DNA from: an uncultured Clostridia bacterium
Lineage (GTDB): Bacteria; Bacillota; Clostridia; Christensenellales; Borkfalkiaceae
NCBI GenBank assembly: GCA_949283125.1
Contig: CASDRK010000017.1
Span: 186,001-250,000, forward strand
Length of the DNA: 64,000 nucleotides
Reading direction: 5' to 3'
Part shown: one piece after another, positions 8,920 through 18,335 of the stretch
Position numbering within the stretch: the first letter of the stretch is position 1
Layout: the number at the start of each line of letters is the position of its first letter
Made by a program: the position numbers and the translations under genes
The notes under the pieces: generated by a model
Told to the model about the DNA's origin: nothing
The model's database searches: none
What the model saw: the letters and a program-made list of their open reading frames with translations, nothing else

Positions 8920-9366
8920 TTATAATTGCGCATTGAAATTTTTGACTGCATCCGTGGCAAGTTTATCGCACAGATTATTGTACTCGTTGTCGGAATGCCC
9001 CTTCACTTTTATGAATCTTACACGGTGCCTGCGCGTGAGCGACAGAAGTTCGCGCCACAAATCGTCATTCAGAACGGGCTTGTTGTCCGCCTTCTTCCAG
9101 CCCGAGCTTTCCCATGAATACACCCAGCCGTTGTTGAAGGCGTTGACCGTGTATGCAGAGTCGCTGTAAACTTCCACTTCGCACGGCTCCTTTAAAGCTT
9201 TGAGCCCGCTGATGACGGCAAACACCTCCATGCGGTTATTCGTCGTATCGGCAAACGCGCCCGAAAGCTGCTTTTCGTGTCCGTGATACATCAATACGCA
9301 GCCGTAACCGCCGATCCCCGGGTTGCCCGAGCATGCGCCGTCGGTATAGAGAGTAACCTTTTTCAT
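8920..9366 (-). CDS. rnhA: Ribonuclease HI
   Basis: A 148-residue type 1 RNase H that cuts the RNA strand of RNA-DNA hybrids. The four carboxylates are visible: YTDGACSGNPG (Asp), NNRMEVFAVISGL (Glu), VYSDSAYTVNAF (Asp) and CDKLATDAVK (Asp). A His in VKGHSDNEYNN supports catalysis. It starts two bases after the proC stop. The reading frame remains open far upstream into proC, but only the ATG at 9366 gives a normal RNase H N-terminus. Confidence 0.95.
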   Translation of the reverse strand: MKKVTLYTDGACSGNPGIGGYGCVLMYHGHEKQLSGAFADTTNNRMEVFAVISGLKALKEPCEVEVYSDSAYTVNAFNNGWVYSWESSGWKKADNKPVLNDDLWRELLSLTRRHRVRFIKVKGHSDNEYNNLCDKLATDAVKNFNAQL

Positions 9367-9368
9367 CG

Positions 9369-10181
9369 TTATCTGGACAGCTCTTCGGAACGTCTGACGC
9401 ACGCGTCGACGGCGTTGTCCACTATGCCGCGGAAGTTGTTTTCTTCCAGCACTTTTACCGCTTCGATAGTCGTGCCGCCCTTGCTGCACACATTCATGAT
9501 CAGTTCGGTCAAGGGTTTTTCGCCGCGCTGCACCATTTCGGCTCCGCCGAGAACGGTCTGCACTGCAAGCGTGGTCGCCTCGTCGGCGGTCAGGCCGTGT
9601 TTTTTGCCTGCGTCTATCAGCGCGTCGATGAACATGAATACGTATGCTGGGCCGCTGCCGCTTATTCCCGTGACGGCGTCGAGCTTGCTCTCGGGAAGGC
9701 TCAACACCGTGCCGAGACAGCCGAAGAGCATGGAAATGAACTGCGTGTCGTCGGGATTTGCGTTGAAATCGGTCATATCTACGCCCATGGCGCCGCTGCC
9801 TATGGAACAGGGCAGATTGGGCATGCAACGCGCCACCTTTATCAGACCCACGCCCAACGCGTTCTTTATGGTATTCTTTTCTATTCCGGCCATTATTGAA
9901 ATGACTTTTTCGACGCGCACGTCGCAAACCGAGCGCGCAACGTCGTCGAAGGACTGAGGTTTTACCGCAAACAATAAGAACTCGCATTCGGCGGCGACCC
10001 TGCCGTTGTCCGTCGTGGTGGTTACGCCCAGTTCGTCGGACACGGCGCGCAGCTTATCCTCGTCCGGGTCGCTGACTATTATCTTTCGCGCACTCAGAAA
10101 ATCCGAAAGCACAACGCCCTTAAGAATCGCGCCCGCCATAAAACCGCAGCCGATAACGCCGAGTTTATATCTTTTTTTCAT
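9369..10181 (-). CDS. proC: Pyrroline-5-carboxylate reductase
   Basis: A 270-residue enzyme that reduces pyrroline-5-carboxylate to L-proline with NAD(P)H, the last proline step. The N-terminal Rossmann motif is GVIGCGFMAGAI. The C-terminal dimerisation domain carries the signature DAVTGISGSGPAYVFMFIDAL, and EKPLTELIMNVCSKGGTTIEA matches the family. GGAGA six bases upstream supports the ATG at 10181. It is divergent from tRNA-Trp, and the two promoters must overlap within about 65 bases. A TATAAT lies in this gap on the minus strand, but its -35 element is poor. Confidence 0.95.
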   Translation of the reverse strand: MKKRYKLGVIGCGFMAGAILKGVVLSDFLSARKIIVSDPDEDKLRAVSDELGVTTTTDNGRVAAECEFLLFAVKPQSFDDVARSVCDVRVEKVISIMAGIEKNTIKNALGVGLIKVARCMPNLPCSIGSGAMGVDMTDFNANPDDTQFISMLFGCLGTVLSLPESKLDAVTGISGSGPAYVFMFIDALIDAGKKHGLTADEATTLAVQTVLGGAEMVQRGEKPLTELIMNVCSKGGTTIEAVKVLEENNFRGIVDNAVDACVRRSEELSR

Positions 10182-10201
10182 GATAAATCTCCAAAAAACA
10201 G

Positions 10202-10230
10202 TTGACTTAAAACGACTGATATTATATACT
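10202..10230 (+). promoter_or_regulatory. Promoter of tRNA-Trp
   Basis: TTGACT (10202-10207), a 17-base spacer, then TATACT (10225-10230). The predicted start lies about ten bases before the mature tRNA. Confidence 0.85.
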
Positions 10231-10246
10231 AAATAAGCTAACTTTT

Positions 10247-10321
10247 AGGGGAATAGCTCAACGGTAGAGTCGCGGTCTCCAAAACCGTCGGTTGCATGTT
10301 CGAATCGTGTTTCCCCTGCCA
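10247..10321 (+). tRNA. tRNA-Trp (anticodon CCA), CCA end encoded
   Basis: A full cloverleaf can be drawn. The acceptor stem is AGGGGAA / TTCCCCT, the D arm is GCTC / GAGT, and the anticodon stem is GCGGT / ACCGT. The loop CTCCAAA gives anticodon CCA, and the T arm is GCATG-TTCGAAT-CGTGT. The discriminator base is G, as expected for bacterial tRNA-Trp, and the 3' CCA is encoded. The T stem has two or more G-U pairs. Confidence 0.96.
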
Positions 10322-10357
10322 AAGGTCGTTTACTTGAGTAAACGACCTTAATTTTTA
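10322..10357 (+). terminator. Terminator of tRNA-Trp
   Basis: A 13-bp perfect stem (AAGGTCGTTTACT / AGTAAACGACCTT) with a two-base loop, then AATTTTTAT. It starts directly after the tRNA CCA end and overlaps the stop codon of the convergent NUDIX gene. Confidence 0.9.
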
Positions 10358-10806
10358 TCAAACATGCCGTATTCGATAAACGCCTGCCCGCGCCTGTAAG
10401 CGTCGCAGGCGCTCTTTCTGTCCGGCAGAAGATCGTCGGGAAGGCTGTTCTCGTCGAACCAGCGCAGCTCCGAACATTTTAAAGGCTCTGCAATGCACGG
10501 CTCGCCGGCAAAGGCGCGCAACGCAAAATACGGATTTACGTACGTGACCGCACCGTCACGCTTATAGATGAGCGCAAAAAACCTGAAATCTTCGGGCGAG
10601 GTCTCTATCCCGAGCTCCTCCCTGCATTCCCTCGCGCATGCGCAGCTGCAGCTTTCGCCCTCTTCCACATGCCCGGAACACGCAAGATCCCACATGCCGT
10701 CACCGAAGCCTGTATTTCGCCTTCGCTGCAAGAGCAACTGCCTTTTGCCGTCGTGCTCCCTTTCGATGAGCACGACCACCGCAACAGGCGCTTTGAATCG
10801 CGTCAT
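10348..10806 (-). CDS. NUDIX hydrolase
   Basis: A 152-residue NUDIX-fold pyrophosphohydrolase. The NUDIX box Gx5Ex7REUxEExGU is complete (GHVEEGE, seven residues, then RECREELGI), so metal binding and catalysis should be intact. VNPYFALRAF and CSELRWFDENSL follow the usual strand order. Similar proteins are annotated as IPP isomerase-like or MutT-like. The FFALIYKRDGAV region does not settle the substrate. Its ATG overlaps the purB stop by one base (TAATG), so it is probably coupled to purB. Confidence 0.85.
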   Translation of the reverse strand: MTRFKAPVAVVVLIEREHDGKRQLLLQRRRNTGFGDGMWDLACSGHVEEGESCSCACARECREELGIETSPEDFRFFALIYKRDGAVTYVNPYFALRAFAGEPCIAEPLKCSELRWFDENSLPDDLLPDRKSACDAYRRGQAFIEYGMFDKN

Positions 10807-12242
10807 TATACTTTAACTTCGCCCTTCACGCCGAGCACGTCGGCATTGTCCTTCAATATGGGGTCTATTTCCGCCGATATGAATTCTTCCACCTGCGAGG
10901 GCGCGCGTCCGATAAATTTTTTGGCATCGAGTATTTCGTCCAATCTATCGCGGACGGCGGCAAACATGTCGTCGGCCCTGATCAGGTCGATAAGATTGTT
11001 TTCCAGACCCCTCTCTTTTACGTTTCTGCCGGCCTCCATCGAAAGCACCCTTATCCTCTCGTGCAGCTCCTGCCTGTCGCCCCCGGCCTTAACGCATTCC
11101 ATCATTATGTTTTCGGTGGCCATAAAGGGCAGTTCCGCGGCGATGTGCCTTGCGATCACTTTGTCGTAGACGACGAGGTTTTCGCTGACGTTGAGGTAGA
11201 TGTTCAGGATCCCGTCGAGCGCGAGGAAGGCCTGCGCGTTGACTATGCGCCTGTTGGCGGAATCGTCCAGCGTGCGCTCGAACCACTGCGTGGAAGCCGT
11301 GATGGCCGTATTCATGGGCAGAGAGATGACAAAACGGGCAAGCGAACCCATTCTCTCGCTGCGCATGGGGTTGCGCTTATAAGCCATGGCGGAAGAGCCT
11401 ATCTGCGACTTTTCAAACGGCTCCTCTATCTCCTTCATGTTCTGCAGAATGCGTATGTCGTTTGAAAATTTGTAGGCGCTCTGCGCTATCTGCGACAGTA
11501 CGCACAATACGTTGTAATCGAATTTTCTGGGATAGGTCTGACCGGTAACGCCGTAGACCCTGTCGCATCCCATCTTTCTGACGACGCGGCGTTCAAGCTC
11601 CTTGACTTTCTCTCCGTCGCCGTTGAAGAGCTCCATAAAACTTGCCTGAGTGCCGGTAGTGCCTTTGACTCCGCGCAGCTTGAAACACTTTTCAAGATGC
11701 ACGAGGTTTTCGTAGTCCATCATCAGATCCTGAAGCCACAGCGTGGCGCGTTTGCCGACGGTTGTGAGCTGTGCGGGCTGGAGATGAGTGAATCCGAGCG
11801 TGGGCACGTCTTTGTATTTCAGCGCAAAGGACTTAAGCTTGTCTATTACGTTTACAAGCTTTACCTTTATTATTCTGAGCGCGTCGCGCAGAATGATGAG
11901 CTCGGAATTGCAATCCACAAAGCAGCTTGTGGCGCCGAGATGTATTATGGCCTTTGCGGACTTCGCCTGATCGCCGAACGCCTTTACGTGCGCCATGACG
12001 TCGTGACGCACCTCGCGCTCGTACTTTTCGGCAGCGTCGTAATTGATGTCGTCGGCAAACTTCTTCATTTCGGCTATCTGACCGGGAGTTATGTTGAGCC
12101 CGAGCTCCATCTCCGACTCGGCGAGAGCTATCCAGAGCCTGCGCCAGAGCCTGAACCGCCTGTCGTCGGAAAACACTTCGGACATCTGCCTGCTCGCATA
12201 TCTCGTTATAAGCGGATTGTTATATATTGAATTATCAGTCAT
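10806..12242 (-). CDS. purB: Adenylosuccinate lyase
   Basis: A 478-residue fumarase/aspartase-superfamily enzyme that acts twice in purine synthesis: SAICAR to AICAR, and adenylosuccinate to AMP. The flexible catalytic loop signature is GSSAMAYKRNPMRSERMGSLAR, the form typical of the clade that includes animal ADSL. GATSCFVDCNSELI and HLQPAQLTTVGKRA are other family blocks, the latter with the catalytic His region. GGAGA a few bases upstream supports the ATG at 12242; an upstream in-frame extension has no homology to the family. Confidence 0.95.
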   Translation of the reverse strand: MTDNSIYNNPLITRYASRQMSEVFSDDRRFRLWRRLWIALAESEMELGLNITPGQIAEMKKFADDINYDAAEKYEREVRHDVMAHVKAFGDQAKSAKAIIHLGATSCFVDCNSELIILRDALRIIKVKLVNVIDKLKSFALKYKDVPTLGFTHLQPAQLTTVGKRATLWLQDLMMDYENLVHLEKCFKLRGVKGTTGTQASFMELFNGDGEKVKELERRVVRKMGCDRVYGVTGQTYPRKFDYNVLCVLSQIAQSAYKFSNDIRILQNMKEIEEPFEKSQIGSSAMAYKRNPMRSERMGSLARFVISLPMNTAITASTQWFERTLDDSANRRIVNAQAFLALDGILNIYLNVSENLVVYDKVIARHIAAELPFMATENIMMECVKAGGDRQELHERIRVLSMEAGRNVKERGLENNLIDLIRADDMFAAVRDRLDEILDAKKFIGRAPSQVEEFISAEIDPILKDNADVLGVKGEVKV

Positions 12243-12258
12243 CTTACTCTCCGTAAAA

Positions 12259-12495
12259 CTATTTTTTTGTAGATATAAATTTAAATGCCAGCGCCGCGCA
12301 TGCCGCCCCGGCAAGAGAAAGCGCAAAAAACGCCGCGCCCGCAAACATCATAATCATTCCCGTCTGCATGAGCGCAACGTCGCGCCGGGACGAAGATCCG
12401 CCCGCAGCCGGAAAATACAGGCACACACCTATAAGCGCGCACAGCAATGCGGCGCAGGCCGCCCCGGCCGCGACGCAAAACACCATTCTTTTCAT
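12259..12495 (-). CDS. Small two-helix membrane protein, unknown function
   Basis: A 78-residue protein not recognised. It has two hydrophobic segments, about residues 5-28 (alanine and cysteine rich) and 42-71, joined by a short polar loop (GGSSSRRD), and ends KFISTKK. It fills the gap between cyclophilin and purB with short spacings (16-20 bases), suggesting it belongs to the same operon. The ribosome binding site is weak (GGAAG, about 14 bases away). It could be spurious, although no other frame in this space looks better. Confidence 0.55.
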   Translation of the reverse strand: MKRMVFCVAAGAACAALLCALIGVCLYFPAAGGSSSRRDVALMQTGMIMMFAGAAFFALSLAGAACAALAFKFISTKK

Positions 12496-12514
12496 TATTC
12501 GTCAGAATCTTCCG

Positions 12515-13036
12515 TCAGAACCTGACAGGCTGCGGATAATCTTTTCCGAACGTATCCACGCGCATGCACTTTATGGTCTGTGGCACGCGCGGCCTGTCGT
12601 TGAAGTCCGTGGCGACGGACGCTATGCGGTCCACAACGTCCATGCCGCTTATGACCCTTCCGAAAGCCGCATACTGACCGTCGAGATAGGAAGCGTTCGC
12701 GTGCATGATGAAGAACTGCGAGCCCGCGCTGTCGGGCGACATGGCGCGCGCCATGGAGATCACTCCGCGGGCATGCTTGATGTCGTTGCTCTTAAATCCG
12801 TTGAGCGAGAACTCTCCCTTTATCGTATAGCCCGGGCCGCCCGTTCCGTTACCCGAAGGATCGCCGCCCTGAATCATGAAGCCCGAGATCACGCGGTGAA
12901 AAATCAGCCCGTCGTAAAAACCCGACGCCGCGAGCGACAGAAAATTGTTTACGGTGTTGGGGGCTTTGTCGGGATAGAGTTCTAAAACTATCTCCCCTCC
13001 GTCCTGCATAATTATCGTAACGCTTGGATTTGTCAT
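12515..13036 (-). CDS. Peptidyl-prolyl cis-trans isomerase, cyclophilin type
   Basis: A 173-residue cyclophilin that catalyses proline isomerisation in folding proteins. The active-site block FHRVISGFMIQGGDPSGNGTGGPG carries the key Arg, Phe and Gln residues. GSQFFIMHANASYLDGQYAAFGRV carries the substrate-pocket residues. No signal peptide is present, so it is cytosolic. The length is normal for small bacterial cyclophilins. It lies 14 bases after the dCMP deaminase stop in the same direction. Confidence 0.94.
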   Translation of the reverse strand: MTNPSVTIIMQDGGEIVLELYPDKAPNTVNNFLSLAASGFYDGLIFHRVISGFMIQGGDPSGNGTGGPGYTIKGEFSLNGFKSNDIKHARGVISMARAMSPDSAGSQFFIMHANASYLDGQYAAFGRVISGMDVVDRIASVATDFNDRPRVPQTIKCMRVDTFGKDYPQPVRF

Positions 13037-13050
13037 TGCCGTTTCCTCCG

Positions 13051-13503
13051 TCAGAGTTCGTCGTATCTTTCAATGCGGACATGCGCTTCATCAAAAAGCT
13101 GCATGGAAAACTTGTCGGGATAGCCTTGTTTATATACCACGCGGGAAATGCCCGAATTGATTATTATTTTTGCGCATATGACGCACGGCTGATGAGTACA
13201 GTAGAGCGTGCAGCCTTCTACGCTGCAGCCGACGCGCGCCGCCTGTATTATTGCGTTCTGTTCGGCGTGGACGGCATAACAGATTTCCTGCATGGTGCCG
13301 CTGGCAATGTCCAGTTTCTGCCTCAAACATTCGCCCTTGTCCACACAGCTCTTTATGCCCTGCGGCGCGCCGTTGTAGCCGGTGGCTATAACGCGCTTGT
13401 TTTTTACGATTATGGCGCCGACGTGACGATCCTGCTTATAACAGCTCGACCACGACCCGATGACTTCCGCCATCTCCATAAAGCGCTTATCCCATTTATC
13501 CAT
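13051..13503 (-). CDS. dCMP deaminase (ComEB-like)
   Basis: A 150-residue zinc deaminase family protein. The zinc and catalytic residues are in HAEQNAI (His, Glu) and PCVIC (two Cys), the usual HxE and PCxxC pair. The insert between the first strand and HAE contains Cys residues (SCVDKGECLRQKL), as in dCMP deaminases. The enzyme makes dUMP for thymidylate synthesis. It is divergent from groES and is the first gene of a minus-strand unit leading to purB. Confidence 0.93.
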   Translation of the reverse strand: MDKWDKRFMEMAEVIGSWSSCYKQDRHVGAIIVKNKRVIATGYNGAPQGIKSCVDKGECLRQKLDIASGTMQEICYAVHAEQNAIIQAARVGCSVEGCTLYCTHQPCVICAKIIINSGISRVVYKQGYPDKFSMQLFDEAHVRIERYDEL

Positions 13504-13534
13504 TGCGCACCCCGCTATATTTGCTTTCGCTTAA

Positions 13535-13563
13535 ATTTTACCATACATTTCGTCAAAATGCAA
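13535..13563 (-). promoter_or_regulatory. Promoter of the dCMP deaminase-purB unit
   Basis: On the minus strand TTGCAT (13558-13563) and TAAAAT (13535-13540) are 17 bases apart, about 30 bases before the deaminase ATG. Confidence 0.6.
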
Positions 13564-13617
13564 TTTTATATCCGAGATGTTGTCCGTTTATTTGAAATAT
13601 TTTTTTATCTTGCGCGT

Positions 13618-13646
13618 TTGACGCGTTTTAAGCATGTTTATAAATA
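13618..13646 (+). promoter_or_regulatory. Probable promoter of groESL
   Basis: TTGACG (13618-13623), 17 bases, then TAAATA (13641-13646). TATAAA at 13639 with 15-base spacing is an alternative -10. No CIRCE inverted repeat (TTAGCACTC-N9-GAGTGCTAA) could be found between 13504 and 13687. Confidence 0.5.
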
Positions 13647-13687
13647 AACGTGAAAACAATATAACTTTTTCGGAGGAAACAAAATCA

Positions 13688-13972
13688 ATGAATATAAAGC
13701 CTTTATTCGACAAAGTCGTTGTCGAAGGTCTTAAAGCCGAAGAAAAGACAAAGAGCGGTCTGTATCTCACCGCCGCATCGCAGGAAAAACCCGCAACGTG
13801 CATAGTCGTTGCGGTCGGTCCCGGCGGAGTGGTCGACGGCAAGGAAGTTACCATGCAGGTAAAAGTCGGCGACAAAGTGCTCCTTTCCAAGTACAGCGGA
13901 ACGGAAGTCAAAGTCGACGGCAAAGAGTACACCATAATCCGCCAGAGCGATATTCTGGCTATCGTTGAATAA
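13688..13972 (+). CDS. groES: Co-chaperonin GroES
   Basis: A 94-residue GroES, the heptameric lid of the GroEL chamber. The sequence begins MNIKPLFDKVVVE and contains the mobile loop (KAEEKTKSGLYLTAASQEKP) and VGDKVLLSKYSGTEVKVDGKEY, typical of the family. The start at 13688 follows CGGAGGAA at about 13671. An earlier in-frame ATG (13634) lies upstream of this ribosome binding site and is rejected. groEL follows after 18 bases. Confidence 0.97.
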   Translation: MNIKPLFDKVVVEGLKAEEKTKSGLYLTAASQEKPATCIVVAVGPGGVVDGKEVTMQVKVGDKVLLSKYSGTEVKVDGKEYTIIRQSDILAIVE

Positions 13973-13984
13973 TAAAGGAGATGA

Positions 13985-15616
<1,632 letters not shown>

Positions 15617-15636
15617 TAACAGAAAATCAAAACTTT

Positions 15637-15666
15637 AAAGCGGTCTGCTCCGGCAGGCCGCTTTTC
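15637..15666 (+). terminator. Terminator of groESL
   Basis: A stem AAAGCGGTCTGC / GCAGGCCGCTTT with one G-T pair and a TCCG tetraloop, followed by TTCC. It lies 21 bases after the groEL stop. Confidence 0.85.
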
Positions 15667-15717
15667 CGTTGGTTGCTTTTTCATATCCGATACATGCGGG
15701 CAAGCGACCGGCAAATC

Positions 15718-16530
15718 TCATCGCGCTCGGGAGAGAATTGCGTCAATATCGAGATAGAATTGCGTCAGAATCTTGTGCTGCACTTCTCCTTCAACGCCGA
15801 AATCGTCGCATTCAAACACAATATAACTTCCCTCTGCCGTGCCGGACGACGGAAGCGCCGATCCGAGACCGCTGACAAAACTTTCGTCCGCTTCAAAAAC
15901 GAGAACGCCTTCGCCGCAGGCCCTGCCATGCTCATCCTTTGCAAAACCCGCATCGAAAATATCCTGACGAAAGATAAGTTCCCCGCTCTCGTCCGCTCCG
16001 CCGAAGTCAAGGCAATAACCCGCCGTAACGGTCTGCAGCGACAATTCAACAAACTCCCCGTGCTGATCGGCATGAGTAAGGTCGAGCGTGGCGCCCAGCA
16101 ACACAAATATTTTGCCTTCCTCAGGCGTGTAACTTACGCCGTCCGCGCAGACGGAACTGTCGTAACTTACCGAAGAGAACTCAATGCTGTTGCCGCAGGC
16201 GTCCTCGGCGCGCTGCCCGAGCCCGAATACGCTCGCCTCCTGAGGAGAGTCTCCGCCCTGCACGTCGTCGCCCGGCGGAGGGCTGCCGTCCGGAGCCGCC
16301 GAGCCGGCAGGGATCAGCGCCATGACCGCGGGGATCAGCACGGCGCACGCAACAACGGCGCATGCGGCCGAAAACGCCGCCGCCTTTATCCTTTTCCGCC
16401 TGCCTGAAAAGCGAGGCTCTTCTACCGCTTCAACCTTGCCGCAGTTGTCCGAGCACAGTTTTTCCGTAAGCTGCCGCTTAAAATCTTCGCTGACGGCAAG
16501 GCTGCGGATATATTCATTATAATCCTTCAT
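15718..16530 (-). CDS. Probable anti-sigma factor, single-pass membrane protein
   Basis: A 270-residue protein encoded one base after an ECF sigma gene. Residues 1-45 are cytosolic and charged, ending with GRRKRIK. Residues about 49-75 form one transmembrane helix, followed by a Pro/Gly/Asp-rich linker. The outer domain (about 105-265) has a beta-rich pattern: GNSIEFSSVSYDSS, then GKIFVLLGATLDLTHADQHGEFVELS. This resembles DUF4352-like immunoglobulin domains. No classical zinc anti-sigma HxxxCxxC motif was seen. The role as sigma inhibitor and surface sensor is inferred from topology and position. Confidence 0.7.
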   Translation of the reverse strand: MKDYNEYIRSLAVSEDFKRQLTEKLCSDNCGKVEAVEEPRFSGRRKRIKAAAFSAACAVVACAVLIPAVMALIPAGSAAPDGSPPPGDDVQGGDSPQEASVFGLGQRAEDACGNSIEFSSVSYDSSVCADGVSYTPEEGKIFVLLGATLDLTHADQHGEFVELSLQTVTAGYCLDFGGADESGELIFRQDIFDAGFAKDEHGRACGEGVLVFEADESFVSGLGSALPSSGTAEGSYIVFECDDFGVEGEVQHKILTQFYLDIDAILSRAR

Positions 16531-16531
16531 A

Positions 16532-17017
16532 TCAATCCTCCTCCGTCAGATAATTCTTCAGCTTCTGCCGCGCGCGAGACAACCTTTTATGCACGGCGTT
16601 TTCGCGCAATCCGGTAAATCCGGCAATTTCTTTGGCCGTGTATCCCTCGTAATAGTGCAGATAGATGAGCTGTCTGTCCGAAGGCGACAACCTGCCGAGC
16701 TGTTCTTCGAGCCCGGAATGCTCCTCGCCCGAAGCGGCCGGCCTGTTCTCGATGCCCGCCGCTCTCCGCCGCGCCAGATAAGCCGCCGCATTGATGCTCT
16801 TATTGACCGTTACGCGTATCAGCCACGCCTTGACATGCTCATCTCCGTTGAACCGGCCGAGTTCGGATCGCCGCACGAGCGCAAAAAACACGTCCTGCAC
16901 AACGTCTTCGGCGTCCTGTCGGTTGAACAGATACTGATAGGCGAGCCTGAAAACCATATCGGAATATCGCGCGACACATTCGCTTAAAAACGCGTCGTCT
17001 CTGCCCTTGCCGTTCAA
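16532..17017 (-). CDS. ECF-type RNA polymerase sigma factor
   Basis: A 161-residue sigma-70 family protein with only regions 2 and 4. Region 2 (about 10-75) contains YLFNRQDAEDVVQDVFFALVRR and WLIRVTVNKSIN. Region 4 (about 105-157) contains LSPSDRQLIYLHYYEGYTAKEIAGFTGLRENAVHKRLSRAR, with its helix-turn-helix. The start is a TTG at 17017 with GGAGGAG seven bases upstream; no ATG is positioned better. A GAAAC-like -35 and a later TACGG upstream may be an autoregulated ECF promoter, but this is weak. It probably controls its own operon with the anti-sigma gene. Confidence 0.92.
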   Translation of the reverse strand: MNGKGRDDAFLSECVARYSDMVFRLAYQYLFNRQDAEDVVQDVFFALVRRSELGRFNGDEHVKAWLIRVTVNKSINAAAYLARRRAAGIENRPAASGEEHSGLEEQLGRLSPSDRQLIYLHYYEGYTAKEIAGFTGLRENAVHKRLSRARQKLKNYLTEED

Positions 17018-17083
17018 AATTTTCTCCTCCGTATCATAAATAAATCAGTTTCGCCGCGCACAACCTGACCATAAAAATAAAAA

Positions 17084-17103
17084 AAGGGCGAAAAACCGCC
17101 CTT
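17084..17103 (-). terminator. Terminator of the miaB-mutSL-miaA unit
   Basis: AAGGGCG / CGCCCTT stem with a six-base loop. An upstream A run on the plus strand gives a T tail on the minus strand. It lies six bases after the stop of the Met-gamma-lyase-like gene. Confidence 0.88.
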
Positions 17104-17108
17104 CTGAT

Positions 17109-18335
17109 TCAGCGCGAAAGTTTTTCAAGTATGCGCGAAAGTGCATACTTTCCGTGCTCATAAGTCAGTCCGCCCTGAAAATACGCGATATAAGGCGGTT
17201 TTACGGGACCGTCGGCCGACAGCTCTATAGACGCTCCGGAAACAAACGTGCCAGCCGCCATTATTATGTCGTCGTCATACCCGGGCATGTCCCACGGCTC
17301 GCAAGTAACATAGCTGTCCACCGGCGACGCGTATTGAACCTCGCGTATGAAATTCACCATTGCGTCGGCGTCGTCAAATTGTATGCAGCGCGTTATGTCG
17401 TGCGGGATCTTATCCGTAGACGGATAGTTTTTGTACCCGAGATCGGTCATCGCAACGCCGATGAGAAGCGAGCACTTGAGCGCCTGCGCCACCGTGTGCG
17501 GAGCCATGAACAATCCCTGATAAAAATATCTGTATCCCGCCTCGAACGACCCGACCTCGAGCCCTATGGAAGGCGCGGTGAGCCTGCGGCCTATCATGTC
17601 GATATATTTTTGCCCGCCGCAGATATAACCGCCGGTAGGCGCTATGCCTCCGCCGGCATTCTTTATGAGCGAACCCGCTATCACATCGGCGCCGCAGTCG
17701 GTAGGCTCGACATCTTCAACAAATTCGCCGTAGCAATTATCGGTAAAAATACACCCGTCAAATCCACATTCGCGCACGAACGAACACAGTTTGCCTATCT
17801 GTTCGCAGGAGAGTGCGTCGCGCAGCTCGTACCCTCGCGAGCGCTGGATATAGACAACTTTTACAGAGTCGTCCTCATTCAGCGCGCGTTCAATGCTTTC
17901 AAAGTCGAACATGCCGTCAACAAGCTCAACGCATCTGAACCGTACGCCGTAGTCCTTCAAAGAGCCTATGCCATCGCCGGATATCACGGGCCTGATGGTA
18001 TCGTAAGGCATGCCGCTTACGCACAAAAGAGTGTCGCCGGGCATCAAAAGCCCGAACAGCGCCACCGACAGAGCATGAGTACCGGAGAGCAAATGGGGCG
18101 AAACGATCCCAGCTTCGGCGCCGAAGGCCTGCGCGTAGAGCGCGCCAAGAGTGTCCCTGCCCTCGTCCCCGTAGCCGTAACCGGAAGTTCCGGCAAAATG
18201 CCTTACGGCCACTCGTTTATCGGCAAAGGCTTTGAGCACCTTGCTTTGATTTTTATATGCGATTTCGTCTATCCGACGGAATTTGTCCTTAAGCCGGCCT
18301 TCGCATTGTTCAACATATTTCTCGAAATCAGTCAT
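17109..18335 (-). CDS. Methionine gamma-lyase family PLP protein (YnbB-like)
   Basis: A 408-residue PLP enzyme of the Met_gamma_lyase family (Pfam PF06838), often called aluminium resistance protein or YnbB. The Schiff-base lysine is in GSLIKNAGGGIAPTGGY. GYGYGDEGRDTLGALYAQAFGAE and SGTHALSVALFGLL are family blocks near the cofactor. Biochemical function is poorly known; a Cys/Met carbon-sulfur lyase activity is only inferred. Its start overlaps the miaA end by eight bases. This gene is often found beside miaA in Bacillota. Confidence 0.88.
   Translation of the reverse strand: MTDFEKYVEQCEGRLKDKFRRIDEIAYKNQSKVLKAFADKRVAVRHFAGTSGYGYGDEGRDTLGALYAQAFGAEAGIVSPHLLSGTHALSVALFGLLMPGDTLLCVSGMPYDTIRPVISGDGIGSLKDYGVRFRCVELVDGMFDFESIERALNEDDSVKVVYIQRSRGYELRDALSCEQIGKLCSFVRECGFDGCIFTDNCYGEFVEDVEPTDCGADVIAGSLIKNAGGGIAPTGGYICGGQKYIDMIGRRLTAPSIGLEVGSFEAGYRYFYQGLFMAPHTVAQALKCSLLIGVAMTDLGYKNYPSTDKIPHDITRCIQFDDADAMVNFIREVQYASPVDSYVTCEPWDMPGYDDDIIMAAGTFVSGASIELSADGPVKPPYIAYFQGGLTYEHGKYALSRILEKLSR

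Noticed and set aside
9367-9987. N-terminal extension of RNase HI into proC
   Set aside because: The frame is open by chance. The added sequence is Arg/His-rich, and proC occupies the same DNA with a full motif set.
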